A stretch of DNA of 64,000 nt from Arsenophonus endosymbiont of Aphis craccivora. Its GTDB lineage: Bacteria > Pseudomonadota > Gammaproteobacteria > Enterobacterales > Enterobacteriaceae. How positions within the stretch are numbered: position 1 is the stretch's first letter; the number at the start of each line of letters is the position of its first letter. The stretch is taken from the NCBI RefSeq assembly GCF_013460135.1, contig NZ_CP038155.1, forward strand, positions 992,001 through 1,056,000. The letters are read 5' to 3'. The notes beneath the pieces were generated by a model. The model was not told where the DNA came from and did not search any database. It saw only the letters and a program-made list of their open reading frames with translations. Made by a program: the position numbers and the translations under genes. Below, piece by piece: positions 29,693 to 41,145 of the stretch.

Positions 29693-30823
29693 TCATAATA
29701 ATATTTTTTGCATAATTTCCTGATAAACGAGACTTAATTTCTGAAGATCAGCAACACTAACACATTCATCAACTTTATGAATGGTTGCATTTAAAGGGCC
29801 TAATTCAACAATTTGTGCCCCCATTTTAGCAATAAAGCGGCCATCTGATGTTCCTCCATCAGTTGATAACTGAGGTTGATAGCCGCAATATTGTTCTATC
29901 ACCTGGCTGACAATATTAATTAATTTACCTTTTTCTGTTAAAAATGGATGGCCGGATAATGACCACTCAATTTTATAATCGAGTTGATATTTTTCTAGTA
30001 TTGCTTCAACTTGGTGGCGAATTTGTTGCTCGGTGAGTTCGTTGCTAAAGCGAAAATTGAATTGTATGATTAACTGGCCAGGAATAATATTGTTACTACC
30101 AGTACCAGCATGAATATTGGAAATCTGCATGCTGGTGGAAGTAAAATACGCATTGCCTGCATCCCATTTTTTATTAACTAGTTCATGTAAAAAAGCTAAT
30201 GAACTATGTATTGGATTATTGGCTAAATGGGGGTAAGCAATGTGCCCTTGCGTTCCTTCGATGGTGATTTTGGCGGTGAGTGATCCTCGACGACCATTTT
30301 TGATAATATCACCAATTTTAATCTGGCTAGATGGTTCACCAATTATGCAATAACCAATTTGTTCATTGCGTATCATTAATTCATCAACCACTTTTACCGT
30401 TCCGTTAGTGGCTTTAGCCTCTTCGTCAGAGGTAATTAAGAAGGCCAATCGGCCAGAATGGTTGGGAAAATCGCTAATAAATCTTTCGGCGGCAATAATC
30501 ATTGCCGCAAGGGAACCTTTCATATCGGCTGCTCCTCGGCCATAGAGCAGTCCGTTATTTAATGTTGGTGTAAAGGGACGATAACGCCAATTGTCAGTTG
30601 CACCTGGCGGAACAACATCGGTATGTCCAGCAAAAGCTAGCGTTTCACCTTGTTCGCCATGATATGCCCATAGATTGGTGGTATCGTCAAAGGGCATGAC
30701 TTCAATTGAAAAACCAAGTTTTTTCAATCTATTAATTAAAATTGTTTGACAGCCATTATCATCGGGGCTAACAGAGGGTTGTTGAATAAGTTGTTGCGCA
30801 AGCTTAAGAACAGGACAAATCAT
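29693..30823 (-). CDS. dapE: Succinyl-diaminopimelate desuccinylase
   Basis: Di-zinc M20 peptidase-family enzyme in the succinylase branch of DAP/lysine synthesis. 376 aa (E. coli 375). Zinc and catalytic motifs are present: [31 protein letters not shown] and the C-terminal DGGTSDGRF. It is 2 bp downstream of the yffB remnant, the conserved yffB-dapE pair. With dapA intact, the DAP pathway appears to be maintained. Confidence 0.96.
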   Translation of the reverse strand: MICPVLKLAQQLIQQPSVSPDDNGCQTILINRLKKLGFSIEVMPFDDTTNLWAYHGEQGETLAFAGHTDVVPPGATDNWRYRPFTPTLNNGLLYGRGAADMKGSLAAMIIAAERFISDFPNHSGRLAFLITSDEEAKATNGTVKVVDELMIRNEQIGYCIIGEPSSQIKIGDIIKNGRRGSLTAKITIEGTQGHIAYPHLANNPIHSSLAFLHELVNKKWDAGNAYFTSTSMQISNIHAGTGSNNIIPGQLIIQFNFRFSNELTEQQIRHQVEAILEKYQLDYKIEWSLSGHPFLTEKGKLINIVSQVIEQYCGYQPQLSTDGGTSDGRFIAKMGAQIVELGPLNATIHKVDECVSVADLQKLSLVYQEIMQKILL

Positions 30824-30825
30824 AG

Positions 30826-31044
30826 TTAGCCTCTGTGATGAATAAATTGTTGGTATTGGTCTATAGAAAAACCGAGTAGATAATGGTTACCAGTAGTTGT
30901 TAATAATGGGCGTTTAATAATTGCTGGATATTTTAGCATTAACTCTTTAGCACTAGCGACATCAATAATATTCGCTTTTTGCTCATCGGACAATTTTTTC
31001 CAGGTTGTACCACGTTTATTGATCAAGGCTTTCCAGCCTAAGTA
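30826..31044 (-). pseudogene. yffB: ArsC/Spx-family protein YffB, 5' end removed by IS
   Basis: The remaining 72 codons match the C-terminal two thirds of E. coli YffB (118 aa): INKRGTTWKKL, AIIKRPLL and [12 protein letters not shown]. Codons for LGWKAL continue upstream to the IS boundary at 31044. The N-terminal thioredoxin-fold half with the redox Cys is missing, and sequence beyond the IS is a fimbrial usher. Confidence 0.93.
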
Positions 31045-32099
31045 GGCTTTGTTGAATAAATCGAACTTTTAGGTGATTGGCGGAGCTGATCGCTAAATTC
31101 GTTTCAACATCAGGTCCCCATGGCAAAGCAAAAGTTTAAAATTACCAACTGGCCCACGTACAACAAGGCACTCAGACAACGAGGTTCCCTGACGGTCTGG
31201 CTTGATGAGTCGGCCATCGCTGGATGGACTGACAGTTCTTCGCCTGAAGGTCGTGGCCGGCCGCTTTACTACAGCGATATGGCTGTTACCACTGTCCTGA
31301 TGATGAAGCGTGTGTTTAACCTGTCGCTCCGGGCATTACAGGGCTTCGTTGATTCGATTTTTAAACTCATGTCTTTGCCGCTGTGCTGTCCGGACTACTC
31401 GCTGGTCAGCAGACGAGCAAAGAGCGTCAACATCAGCATAAAAACGCCAACGCGTGGTGAAATCTCGCATCTGGTCATCGACAGTACCGGTCTGAAGGTC
31501 TTTGGCGAAGGTGAATGGAAAGTCAGGCAGCATGGGGCTGACAGACGAAGAGTGTGGCGCAAGCTTCATCTGGCAGCAGACAGTGTGACTCATGAGATTA
31601 TCTGTGCCGACTTATCGCTCAACGGAACGACAGATGAGCAGGCACTGCCGGGCCTGATTAACCAAACCCACCGGAAAATCAGGGAAGTGTCAGCAGACGG
31701 TGCTTATGACGCCTGTTACTGCCACCATGCGTTGCTAAGAAAGAAAATCAGGCCCCTTATCCCGCCGCGAAGCGGAGCGAAATACTGGCCGGACAAGTAC
31801 CATTAACGTAACCATGCGGTGGCGAATCAGCGTCTGAGCAGGAGTAATGATATGTGGAAAAAGAAAGTGGGTTATCACTGGCGTTCAGTGGCAGAAACAG
31901 CGATGTTCCGCATAAAAACTTTGCTGGGTGGCCATCTGAGCCTGCGTGACTATGAGGCTCAGGTAGGTGAAGCAATGGCGATGGTCAAAGCGCTGAACCG
32001 TATGACGTTGTTGGGTATGCCACACAGCGTCAGGATCGGATAACAGCTGTAGCAGAGGGAGCCATCCTGTCGGCTAATTCTGATTTATTCAACAAAGCC
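31045..32099 (+). mobile_element. IS903-like element, copy D (dead), no target duplication
   Basis: 1055-bp copy with both terminal repeats. Flanks GCCTAAGTA and TATTTTTGC do not match. It joins yffB to a fimbrial usher fragment, genes not normally adjacent. Its transposase has a nonsense codon and more substitutions than any other copy, so it is probably an older insertion. Confidence 0.95.
31120..32043 (+). pseudogene. IS903-group transposase (copy D), nonsense at codon 229
   Basis: Relative to the other copies GAA (E229) has become TAA at 31804-31806. E259 of the triad is therefore untranslated. Further changes include A13T, S168N, A173E, D203H and R254W. The downstream frame remains open to 32043. 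Confidence 0.95.
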
Positions 32100-34286
32100 T
32101 ATTTTTGCCTGATTATATTGCTGGTAGTAGAGTCAAGTTAACTTTATCTGATTTACGACTTGATTTAATCATCCCTGATGATGGGTTACAAAATATTCCA
32201 AGGGGTTATGTTGATCCTAACTTATTGGATGCTGGTAGTTCTATTTTTTTCTTAACTATATTGGAAATTATTATCATATTAATAATGATAATAATGTCAA
32301 AGATCAAGATATTGCTTATCTCTCTTTTAATGGTGGTATGAATTTGGATGTATGGCAATATCGGCAACAGTCGAATTACACTTATTCACGACAAGCAGGG
32401 TCTCACTGGAGTAATATCCGTAGTTATTTGCAACGACCTCTTCCCACGATTACGGTGATGTTGTCATTAGGTCAATTGGTTACAAAATGAAAATTTTTTT
32501 CTGGGTTGAATTTTAATGGACTAGCTCTTGCTAGTGATGAGCGGACTTTACCTGATTCCTTGCGTGGTTATGCGCCGGTTGTACGGGGAGTCGCTAATAC
32601 AACTGCAACTGTAACTATCAAGCAAAATGGTAATCAAATTTATGAAAAGACAGTATCACCGGGTGCTTTTTCGATTACCGACCTCTACCCTACCAGTTAT
32701 AACGGTGATCTTGATGTTGAAATTACCTAGACAGACGGCTCAGGCGCCGTTTTAGTGTGCCATTTTCAGCGGTTCCGGAATCTCTTCGCCCCGGTAGCTA
32801 TCGCTATAATTTTTATTTCTGGCGAACACGTAATATTGGTCAGGATTCAGTGTTTGCTGATGCTATTTATCAGTATGGTTTGAGTAATATTCTCTCTGTC
32901 AGTTCAGGTTTGCGGCTTGCTGATAAATATCAGGCTATTATGTTAGGTGGTGTATATGGCAGTCGATTTGGCGCATTAGGGTTTAATACCACTTATTCTA
33001 ATTCAGTTGTTGCTATCAATAATCAATCTGCTGATCGTTCTGAACGCCTTCAGGGCTGGATGGCTAATCTGTCTTATAGCCGCACTTTTAATATAACCAA
33101 TACCACAATTTCATTGGCTGGTTATCGTTATTCGACAGAGGGTTATCGGGAGCTTGCAGATATTTTAGGCATTCGTGAAGCTGTTACTCGAGGCACTCAA
33201 TGGAGCTCTTCAACTTATAGACAACTTAATCGGCTTGAGCTGACCTTAAGTCAACAATTAGGTGAATTTGGTAATCTATTGCTTTCAGGTTCAATGCAAA
33301 ATTATCGTGATAACCGGCCGCGCGATAGCCAGTTGCAATTAGGTTACAATAAAGCGTTTGATAATGGCTTAACAATGAATGTTGTCGTTGCTAAGCAGCA
33401 GTTGGCTGAATTAAATGAACATTTAGGCAAAGAAGAAACCTCTACCTCTGTTTCCTTTTCTTTTCCATTGGGTAGTCAATATGCTAGTTATACGCCGACA
33501 GTAAGTAGCAGCTATACCCATGGTGGAAATATCGGTGATCAATACCAGGTAATGTTGTCAGGAACAGCAAATGAACAACAAAGCCTAAATTATAGTATTG
33601 GTTCTAGTTATGTTAGGCAGTATGACCAATCTACCGTTAATGGAAGCTTGCAAAAACGTTTTTCCAATATGAATTTGGGTGTTAATGCGTCTAAGGGCAA
33701 AAACTATTGGCAGGTTGGCGCTAATGCTCAGGGAGCTTTAGCACTTCATAGTGGCGGGATAACTTTTGGCCCCTATCTGGGCGATACTTTTGTTTTAGTT
33801 GAAGCTAAGGGGGCGTCTGGTGCCTCTGTCTTGAATGCTCAAGGAAAAGTAATTGACGATAATGGTTACGCATTGGTCCCATCTATAACACAATATCGTT
33901 ACAATAAAATTATTATTGATCCACAGGGAATGGCGGAAAATTTTGAATGAAACGAGAACGAAAAACCAGTTGCGCCGTACGCCGGTGCTGCTGTTAAAGT
34001 CATGTTTAAAACCCGTGCAGGTTATGCCTTATTGATTAAAGCACAGTTAGCTGATCATGCTGCTCTCCCTATTGGTACTGAAGTTTTTGACCAAGAAAAT
34101 AATGTGATTGGCATGGTTGGTCAAAATAATCAAATGTATGTCAGAACGGAACAAGATTCCGGTACCTTACTATTAAAATGTGGTGAGGCGGTTTCCGAAC
34201 ACTGTTATCTAGATTACTCGCGTATGGGTCATGCATCAGATAAACAGCCTATTACAAAATTAACAGCTATGTGCGTTCAACGTTAA
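32100..34286 (+). pseudogene. Fimbrial outer-membrane usher (FimD/PapC family), truncated and frameshifted
   Basis: Ushers form the outer-membrane pore for chaperone-usher pili. The 5' end is cut by IS copy D: the first readable codons, GSRVKLTLSDLRLDLIIPDDGLQ, correspond to the N-terminal domain. The frame shifts near 32250 and has a TGA at 32488-32490 and a TAG at 32728-32730. ALASDERTLPDSLRGYAPVV marks the barrel/plug region, and the long stretch 32757-33950 is barrel strands. Another break near 33948 precedes VMFKTRAGYALLIKAQL and the C-terminal domain ending at 34286. At least four lesions. Confidence 0.93.
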
Positions 34287-34303
34287 CTAGCAGCTGGAGT
34301 AAG

Positions 34304-35644
34304 ATGATGAAATATATTTCTTATTGGTTAAGAACAGGTTTATTAATCGCGACCCTTTTTACTATATCGTTATTAGCAAGCGCAAATTGTAAAATAACCG
34401 GTGTTTCTCAAACTGAGGATAATCGTTCCGCTCAGATGCTTTTTGGTCGGATCAATCTTACTGATACTTATTTTCAGCCGGTTGGTTCGTTACTCGCTTC
34501 TATTGTTGTTCCTCCAACCGCTTATACTTTTGGTGGAGCTAATGCTTCCTCGGTATTGTGGATCTGTGACGAGGCCGATCTGCCTCAGCTTTATTTTTTG
34601 GTGGCAACAAATGGTGATGATAGAGTCGGTGGATTTCATGAAACTGGTCTTATTGATGGATTGCCTGATGTATATGCATCCTGGCTTGCGTATGTTGGTA
34701 TAAAACAAACCATGGCAGGTGTTGTTGTACAACGTAATTGGAAAAGGGTTCCACTTACTACTTATTTATTGGTTAAAGGAACGCAACCAGGGAAAGGTCA
34801 AATACATATTCGATTACAAGATATTCCGCCAATGCAAGTGGAACTTTATCGAGTCAGTACAATTCCACCCAGCAATGCGGTTTCGAATTATTGTAGTGGG
34901 TTAGGTACAAGAGGTTTAGGTTATGCGAGTGCAACAGGAACAAATTACCAATGTACCCAACCGAATGCTTATATTCAATTTGTTGGCCCGGGAATTGTAC
35001 ATGACAACGAAGGGGAAGATTCTGCCCATAATTTTCGCTTTTGGGGGGTAGATAATGGTTTTGGCTACGGTTTGCGGCAGTCTATTACGTTGAGTAATAA
35101 TGCCACTTGTGTAGCAAAACATGCTACACCATTAGTGCTTTTCCCTACTATTTCTAGCCAAGAATTATTGGCAGGTGGTACCAGAGAAGCTGATATTTCT
35201 GTCCAAATCGAATGTAGTGATAATGTGAACTCAGGTACGACAAGTGGGCAAACAGCAATTGGAATTCAAGTTTCGCCAGGTGCTTATCGCGCTGCGCAAG
35301 GGTTAAATTTGATTAATGCTCAAGGTGGTGTAATGGCACTCGTTTCAGATAATTATGGACTTGATGCTACATTAGCAACCGGGGTTGGTATTACTTTGCG
35401 TAATAGTGTTACTCAACAATCGATGGTATTTGTTGCTCAACCTGGTATTACTGGTATCGGGCCCAGTGGAGAAAATATTGGCTGGTATCCTGTGCTTAGA
35501 GATGCTAAAAATCTGGGTCCTTCAGTTTCTGGTTATACACATTACTTACACTCATACACCGTGGTACTACAGCAATTACCAGATCAAGTTATTAAACCAG
35601 GAAAAATACATGCTACCGCGTATGTATTGGTAAAAGTACAATGA
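34304..35644 (+). CDS. Fimbrial tip adhesin-like protein
   Basis: 446-aa exported protein with a signal peptide (about residues 1-27, cleaved near LLASANC). The N-terminal half looks like a lectin-type tip domain with paired cysteines (SNYCSGLGTRGLG, TNYQCTQPNAYIQFVGPGIV). The C-terminal half is a pilin-like domain with AT-C-paired strands (NATCVAK, VQIEC) ending in the donor-strand-acceptor style AYVLVKVQ. Start: ATG 34304, preceded by GGAG; the frame is open from 34271 inside the usher. It overlaps the chaperone start by 4 bp. Receptor unknown; the closest fimbrial type is not clear to me. Confidence 0.8.
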   Translation: MMKYISYWLRTGLLIATLFTISLLASANCKITGVSQTEDNRSAQMLFGRINLTDTYFQPVGSLLASIVVPPTAYTFGGANASSVLWICDEADLPQLYFLVATNGDDRVGGFHETGLIDGLPDVYASWLAYVGIKQTMAGVVVQRNWKRVPLTTYLLVKGTQPGKGQIHIRLQDIPPMQVELYRVSTIPPSNAVSNYCSGLGTRGLGYASATGTNYQCTQPNAYIQFVGPGIVHDNEGEDSAHNFRFWGVDNGFGYGLRQSITLSNNATCVAKHATPLVLFPTISSQELLAGGTREADISVQIECSDNVNSGTTSGQTAIGIQVSPGAYRAAQGLNLINAQGGVMALVSDNYGLDATLATGVGITLRNSVTQQSMVFVAQPGITGIGPSGENIGWYPVLRDAKNLGPSVSGYTHYLHSYTVVLQQLPDQVIKPGKIHATAYVLVKVQ

Positions 35645-36375
35645 AGCGACTAACAGTTGTTGTAGCATGTTTATCACTATTCTGGCTGATACCAGGTAAA
35701 GCTGGGATCATGGCCAATATGACCCGAATTATTTACCATCAGGGTGATAAAGAACGTTCTGTTTTGTTAGCCAATACTAATAAATACCCGGTTATTGTGC
35801 AGAGTTGGGTGGATCATGGTGAAGCAGATCCACAAGCAGAAACACCTTTTGTGGTGCTTGCTTCAATTTTTCATCTGCCAGCGCAAAAAATCCAGGCTAT
35901 TAGAATTGTTTATAATGGTGATCATCTGCCGGATGATAGAGAGTCAGTTTTTTGGTTAAATTTGAATGAAATACCGCCTAATTTACATCATCAAGCGTTA
36001 AATCAGAATAATGCTAAAGTTAGCCTGGCAATGAATAAACAATTAAAATTGTTTTATCGCCCGAAAAAATGGGCTGATTTTCCCGCCAAGCTGGCAGATA
36101 AAATAACTTTTACCCTGCAACAAAAAGATCAAGAATGGGTCTTGATCTGCAAAAATTCATCACCTTTTCATATTTCCTTTTCTCAAATCGTTTTTGACAG
36201 TCAGCATCAGCGTGATCCGATTAAACAACAGATTGATATGATGACGCCTCCATTTTCAGAGCATATATATCGATTTGAACAACCATTTTCTCAGCACAAT
36301 GGACAGATAATCTTTTCATATCTGAATGATGCCGGTTTTTCTGTGCGAGAAGTAACCACTCTGCAAACACCTTAG
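35641..36375 (+). CDS. Periplasmic pilus assembly chaperone (FimC/PapD family)
   Basis: 244 aa with a signal peptide (to about residue 22). The two Ig-like domains are recognisable: N-terminal TRIIYHQGDKERSVLLANTN, then FHLPAQKIQAIRIVYNGDHLPDDRESVFWLNLNEIPP, which is the hallmark of the family, and KLFYRPKKW at the domain hinge. It overlaps the adhesin gene by 4 bp (ATGA). It is intact, but the usher is destroyed and no major pilin is visible, so it probably has no working secretion partner here. Confidence 0.92.
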   Translation: MKRLTVVVACLSLFWLIPGKAGIMANMTRIIYHQGDKERSVLLANTNKYPVIVQSWVDHGEADPQAETPFVVLASIFHLPAQKIQAIRIVYNGDHLPDDRESVFWLNLNEIPPNLHHQALNQNNAKVSLAMNKQLKLFYRPKKWADFPAKLADKITFTLQQKDQEWVLICKNSSPFHISFSQIVFDSQHQRDPIKQQIDMMTPPFSEHIYRFEQPFSQHNGQIIFSYLNDAGFSVREVTTLQTP

Positions 36376-36436
36376 TTTGCTCACCTAGATTAATAGTTAA
36401 AAACTATAAATCCGAATTTTTTTGGCCTATTAGCTT

Positions 36437-38113
36437 TTATTTAACAAAAGAGCATCTGCTGTTTGCCGGCTGTTGTTTGGGTTTTATCGGTTGATTAGTT
36501 TGCTCCTGTTGCGTAACAATATAATTAAGGCCCAATATTTCACTGGTGTATCGGCGGATCTGGTTAAGTAATGTTGGATTTTGTTCTAAATACTGACCAT
36601 AGGATGGAATGATTTCATGTAATTTGGCATTCCACTGATTTTTTACTTTATCAGGAAACGCCTTCTCTAATAAATTTAACATAATATAAGGCGAGGTTGA
36701 TGCGCCAGGTGAAGCGCCAAGCAGACCAAAGACGGTTTTATCATCAGAGATAAAAGTTTCCGTGCCGAACTGTAGTGTGACGGGTTTATTTTTGGCATTT
36801 TTTATGATTTGTACGCGTTGCCCAGCGATTACTAATTGCCAATCTGCTTTTTTGGCGTTTGGGTAATATTCTAACAAAGATTGATAACGTTCTTCATCAT
36901 TTAACATTAATTGACTGACTAAATATCTCACTAAATCTAAGTGTTTGATGCCAATGGCAATGATGGGAATTATATTACTGTCATTGGTAGCAGCAAAAAG
37001 ATCTAGTTGACTACCATATTTGAGAAATTTATTAGCATAAGTCGCAAAAGGTCCGAATAGAACATATTTTTTACCGCCCAAATAGCGTGTATCGATATGG
37101 GGAACTGACATAGGGGGAGCGCCAAGTGCTGGTTTTCCATAAACTTTTGCGGTATGTCTGTTGACTACCTCAGGGTTATCGGTAACAAGAAATTCACCAC
37201 CAACAGGAAATCCGGCATACTGTTTTGCTTCTTCTAACCCTGTGTATTGTAGTAATTTAATCGTTGCACCACCTGCACCAATAAAGATTAAGCGAGTTTT
37301 TATATGACTATCTTCGCCGGTTGTGAGGTTTTTAAAACCGACACTCCAAGTGCCATCATCATTACGACTAATTGCGTTCACTTCAGCTTTGGTCTGTAAC
37401 TTAAAGTTTGGATGTTTGAGCAGATTGGCAACTAACTGACGGGTTATTTCACCATAGTTTACATCAGCGCCAATATCCATTCGTGTTGCTGCAACGGGTT
37501 GTTTTGCATCTCGCCCTTCTATAATAAGTGGTGCCCACGATTTCATTTCCTCCGCAGAGGTAGAATATTTCATGCCATAAAACATAGGATTTTTGATCAT
37601 AGCTGCATAGCGTTTTGCTAAGAAATTAATGTCATCTTTTCCCCAAACAAAGGCAATGTGTGGAACAGGATTTATAAAAGTTTGGGATTGGTGGAGAACC
37701 AGGTGTTTTAGTTGGTAAGCCCAGAATTGTTTGGAAATTTCAAATTGATGGGCAATTTCTATTGCTTGAGTGATATCAATTTGCCCATCTTTTTCAGATG
37801 TATAGTTCATTTCCATGAAGCCTGAATGACCGGTACCTGCATTATTCCAGCCATCAGATGTGTCACCCGCGATCCTATCTAGTCGCTCATACATGCGGAT
37901 TTGCCAATCTGGTTGCAATTCTGCTAAATATGTAGCTAGTGTCGCACTCGTAATACCAGCGCCGATAAGCACAATATTAACAGTAGGTTCATTGGTTGAA
38001 GTATTGATCGTGTTTGAAGCTGTTGGCCTAAATAAATAAATTAAAAAAATAATTACTAACAGACCAATAATCCCAGCTGTATATTTTAATGATCTCTTCA
38101 TATGAAAATGCAC
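36437..38113 (-). CDS. mqo: Malate:quinone oxidoreductase
   Basis: FAD-dependent peripheral membrane enzyme oxidising malate to oxaloacetate and feeding electrons to quinone. 558 aa (E. coli 548). An N-terminal hydrophobic segment (about residues 10-28) precedes the dinucleotide fold [38 protein letters not shown] and [13 protein letters not shown] are typical Mqo motifs. It is monocistronic. With mdh also intact, malate oxidation is doubly provided. Confidence 0.95.
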   Translation of the reverse strand: MHFHMKRSLKYTAGIIGLLVIIFLIYLFRPTASNTINTSTNEPTVNIVLIGAGITSATLATYLAELQPDWQIRMYERLDRIAGDTSDGWNNAGTGHSGFMEMNYTSEKDGQIDITQAIEIAHQFEISKQFWAYQLKHLVLHQSQTFINPVPHIAFVWGKDDINFLAKRYAAMIKNPMFYGMKYSTSAEEMKSWAPLIIEGRDAKQPVAATRMDIGADVNYGEITRQLVANLLKHPNFKLQTKAEVNAISRNDDGTWSVGFKNLTTGEDSHIKTRLIFIGAGGATIKLLQYTGLEEAKQYAGFPVGGEFLVTDNPEVVNRHTAKVYGKPALGAPPMSVPHIDTRYLGGKKYVLFGPFATYANKFLKYGSQLDLFAATNDSNIIPIIAIGIKHLDLVRYLVSQLMLNDEERYQSLLEYYPNAKKADWQLVIAGQRVQIIKNAKNKPVTLQFGTETFISDDKTVFGLLGASPGASTSPYIMLNLLEKAFPDKVKNQWNAKLHEIIPSYGQYLEQNPTLLNQIRRYTSEILGLNYIVTQQEQTNQPIKPKQQPANSRCSFVK

Positions 38114-38403
38114 CTTAATTATCGATGAATCATATCAAACATAAGAACTAATTATGGTATTCTGTTGCTCACTCCGCAATAATTTGATGGTTAATTACAT
38201 AATATGTTGTTTATTATAAAATATTATTGTTTTTTAATTGTTAAATATTATTAACGGTTTAATTTTTTATAAAAAATACTTATAATTAGGTATAAAAAAA
38301 TACTTTTTGTGTTCTAAAAATAGGTAACAAAAGATAAAAAGTGATAATACTGCTTAAAAGTTAGTATTTAATGGTGATAAAATAGGCAAAACAAGGGTTA
38401 ATA

Positions 38404-39458
38404 GGCTTTGTTGAATAAATCGAACTTTTAGGTGATTGGCGGAGCTGATCGCTAAATTCGTTTCAACATCAGGTCCCCATGGCAAAGCAAAAGTTTAAAA
38501 TTACCAACTGGCCCGCGTACAACAAGGCACTCAGACAACGCGGTTCCCTGACGGTCTGGCTTGATGAGTCGGCCATCGCTGGATGGACTGACAGTTCTTC
38601 GCCTGAAGGTCGTGGCCGGCCGCTTTACTACAGCGATATGGCTGTTACCACTGTCCTGATGATGAAGCGTGTGTTTAACCTGTCGCTCCGGGCATTACAG
38701 GGCTTCGTTGATTCGATTTTTAAACTCATGTCTTTGCCGCTGTGCTGTCCGGACTACTCGCTGGTCAGCAGACGAGCAAAGAGCGTCAACATCAGCATAA
38801 AAACGCCAACGCGCGGTGAAATCTCGCATCTGGTCATCGACAGTACCGGTCTGAAGGTCTTTGGCGAAGGTGAATGGAAAGTCAGGCAGCATGGGGCTGA
38901 CAGACGAAGAGTGTGGCGCAAGCTTCATCTGGCAGCAGACAGTGTGAATCATGAGATTATCTGTGCCGACTTATCGCTCAGCGGAACGACAGATGCGCAG
39001 GCACTGCCGGGCCTGATTAACCAAACCCACCGGAAAATCAGGGAAGTGTCAGCAGACGGTGCTTATGACGCCTGTTACTGCCACGATGCGTTGCTAAGAA
39101 AGAAAATCAGGCCCCTTATCCCGCCGCGAAGCGGAGCGAAATACTGGCCGGACAAGTACCATGAACGTAACCATGCGGTGGCGAATCAGCGTCTGAGCAG
39201 GAGTAATGATATGTGGAAAAAGAAAGTGGGTTATCACCGGCGTTCAGTGGCAGAAACAGCGATGTTCCGCATAAAAACTTTGCTGGGTGGCCATCTGAGG
39301 CTGCGTGACTATGAGGCTCAGGTAGGTGAAGCAATGGCGATGGTCAAAGCGCTGAACCGTATGACGTTGTTGGGTATGCCACACAGCGTCAGGATCGGAT
39401 AACAGCTGTAGCAGAGGGAGCCATCCTGGCGGCTAATTCTGATTTATTCAACAAAGCC
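38404..39458 (+). mobile_element. IS903-like element, copy E, with target duplication
   Basis: Complete copy in the intergenic region between mqo and dcuC. The exact 9-bp duplication GGGTTAATA is at 38395-38403 and 39459-39467. It interrupts no gene, though it separates dcuC from any regulatory sequence further upstream. Confidence 0.97.
38479..39402 (+). CDS. IS903-group transposase (copy E)
   Basis: 307-aa transposase with an intact DDE triad; variants T157N (shared with copy G) and S274R (shared with F, G and I). Confidence 0.96.
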   Translation: MAKQKFKITNWPAYNKALRQRGSLTVWLDESAIAGWTDSSSPEGRGRPLYYSDMAVTTVLMMKRVFNLSLRALQGFVDSIFKLMSLPLCCPDYSLVSRRAKSVNISIKTPTRGEISHLVIDSTGLKVFGEGEWKVRQHGADRRRVWRKLHLAADSVNHEIICADLSLSGTTDAQALPGLINQTHRKIREVSADGAYDACYCHDALLRKKIRPLIPPRSGAKYWPDKYHERNHAVANQRLSRSNDMWKKKVGYHRRSVAETAMFRIKTLLGGHLRLRDYEAQVGEAMAMVKALNRMTLLGMPHSVRIG

Positions 39459-39605
39459 GGGTTAATACTGTTATTAATCAAACTTTAATTGGTAAATTGT
39501 TTTTTCATAGTTACTTTATTATTAATATAAATAATATCCATGATAATTAAATAAATTTTTTATTATTATTTTTTGAAGGCCTTGGTGTAGATGTAGAGGA
39601 GTAAA

Positions 39606-40968
39606 ATGATGGAACTTTTGATTGGTGTATTGGTTACGATTGGAATAGGTCGTTATATTATTAAAGGCTATTCGGCCACTGGTGTTTTAATGATAGGCGG
39701 AATATTGCTGCTTATTATCAGCGCAATTATGGGGGAAAATATATTACCGAATGATGTGCCAGTTACGGGTTGGAAAACCACCGATATTTTAGAATATATC
39801 AAATATCTACTGATGAACCGTGGTGGTGATTTAGGGATGATGATTATGATCTTATGTGGTTTTGCTGCTTATATGACTCATATCGGGGCTAATGATGTTG
39901 TGGTTAAAATAGCATCTAAGCCATTACAAATGATTAATTCTCCCTATGCATTAATGGTTGCAGCCTATATTGTTGCTTGCGTAATGTCACTGGCTGTGTC
40001 TTCAGCAGCGGGATTAGGGGTCTTATTGATGGCGACCCTATTTCCGATTATGGTGAATGTCGGCATTAGTCGCGGCGCCGCTGCAGCAATCTGTGCCTCA
40101 CCTGCGGCAATAATTTTGGCTCCTACATCAGGTGATGTTGTGTTAGCAGCGAAAGCATCAGGCATGCCACTAATTGATTTTGCTTTTAAAACCACCTTTA
40201 CCGATTTCGATTATTGCTATTATTGCTATGGCGATTAGCCACTTTTTTTGGCAGCGCTATCTCGACAGACGTGAGCAGGTAAAAACCGAAAAGCTTGATG
40301 TTAATGAAATTAAGACCAATGCGCCTGACTATTATGCTATTTTACCTTTTACACCGATTATTGGGGTTTTAATTTTTGATGGTAAATGGGCACCTCAATT
40401 ACATATTATTACAATTATTGTTGGCTGTATTATTCTAACGAGTCTGATTGAATTTGTGCGCTGTTTTAAAGTAAAAACGGTGTTTGATGGGTTAGATGTT
40501 TGTTATCGTGGTATGGCTGATGCATTTGTCTCAGTTGTCGTACTGCTGGTGGCAGCCGGGGTATTTGCGCAAGGATTAAGTACTATTGGTTTTATTTCCT
40601 CGTTGATGAATTTGTCACAATCTTTTGGTTCTGGCGCTATAATGATGATGATTGTGCTGGTGGTGATTACTATGTTGGCGGCGATGACAACCGGTTCCGG
40701 TAATGCGCCATTTTACTCTTTTGTTGAATTGATCCCACGTTTAGCCAGCCAAATGGGAATTAATCCAACTTACTTGGTGATCCCTATGTTACAGGCCTCT
40801 AATCTTGGTCGAACAATGTCACCTGTATCCGGCGTGGTGGTTGCGGTGTCTGGGATGGCAAAAATTTCGCCTTTTGAGGTAGTTAAACGTACGTCTATTC
40901 CAGTTTTAGTTGGACTATTGGTTGTTATTATTGCGACTGAAATTTTAGTTCCAGTTCATCCTATATGA
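39606..40968 (+). pseudogene. dcuC: Anaerobic C4-dicarboxylate transporter DcuC, single frameshift
   Basis: DcuC is an inner-membrane succinate exporter/antiporter used in fumarate respiration. The 5' frame (to 40238) matches DcuC from ELLIGVLVTIGIGRYIIKGYSATGV to GDVVLAAKASG and DFAFKTT. The rest continues in another frame, PISIIAIIAMAISHFFWQRYL, on to ASNLGRTMSPVSGVVVAVSG and the normal C-terminus at 40968. One extra T in CCACCTTTACCG (about 40192-40203) explains the shift. The rest is pristine, so the lesion is recent or a homopolymer sequencing error. A GAGGAG ribosome-binding site precedes ATG 39606. Confidence 0.93.
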
Positions 40969-40982
40969 ATTTTCCCTTTTAC

Positions 40983-41025
40983 ATCAAATCCGGAACGATG
41001 GCTGTAATCATGTTCCGGCTTTGAT
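40983..41025. terminator. Long hairpin after dcuC
   Basis: ATCAAATCCGGAAC (40983-40996) pairs with GTTCCGGCTTTGAT (41012-41025) over 14 bp with one mismatch. It lies 14 bp after the dcuC stop. There is no T-run, so it could be a terminator remnant or an mRNA-stabilising hairpin. Confidence 0.5.
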
Positions 41026-41145
41026 GAACAGGTATGTTGGCCATATTTTAACCTCATGTTTAGGGTTGATATTTATCATTAATTATCACTTTCCTGATGG
41101 ACCGTTTAATCACTAATGTAAATTCTCTCTGCAAGGTAATTAATC

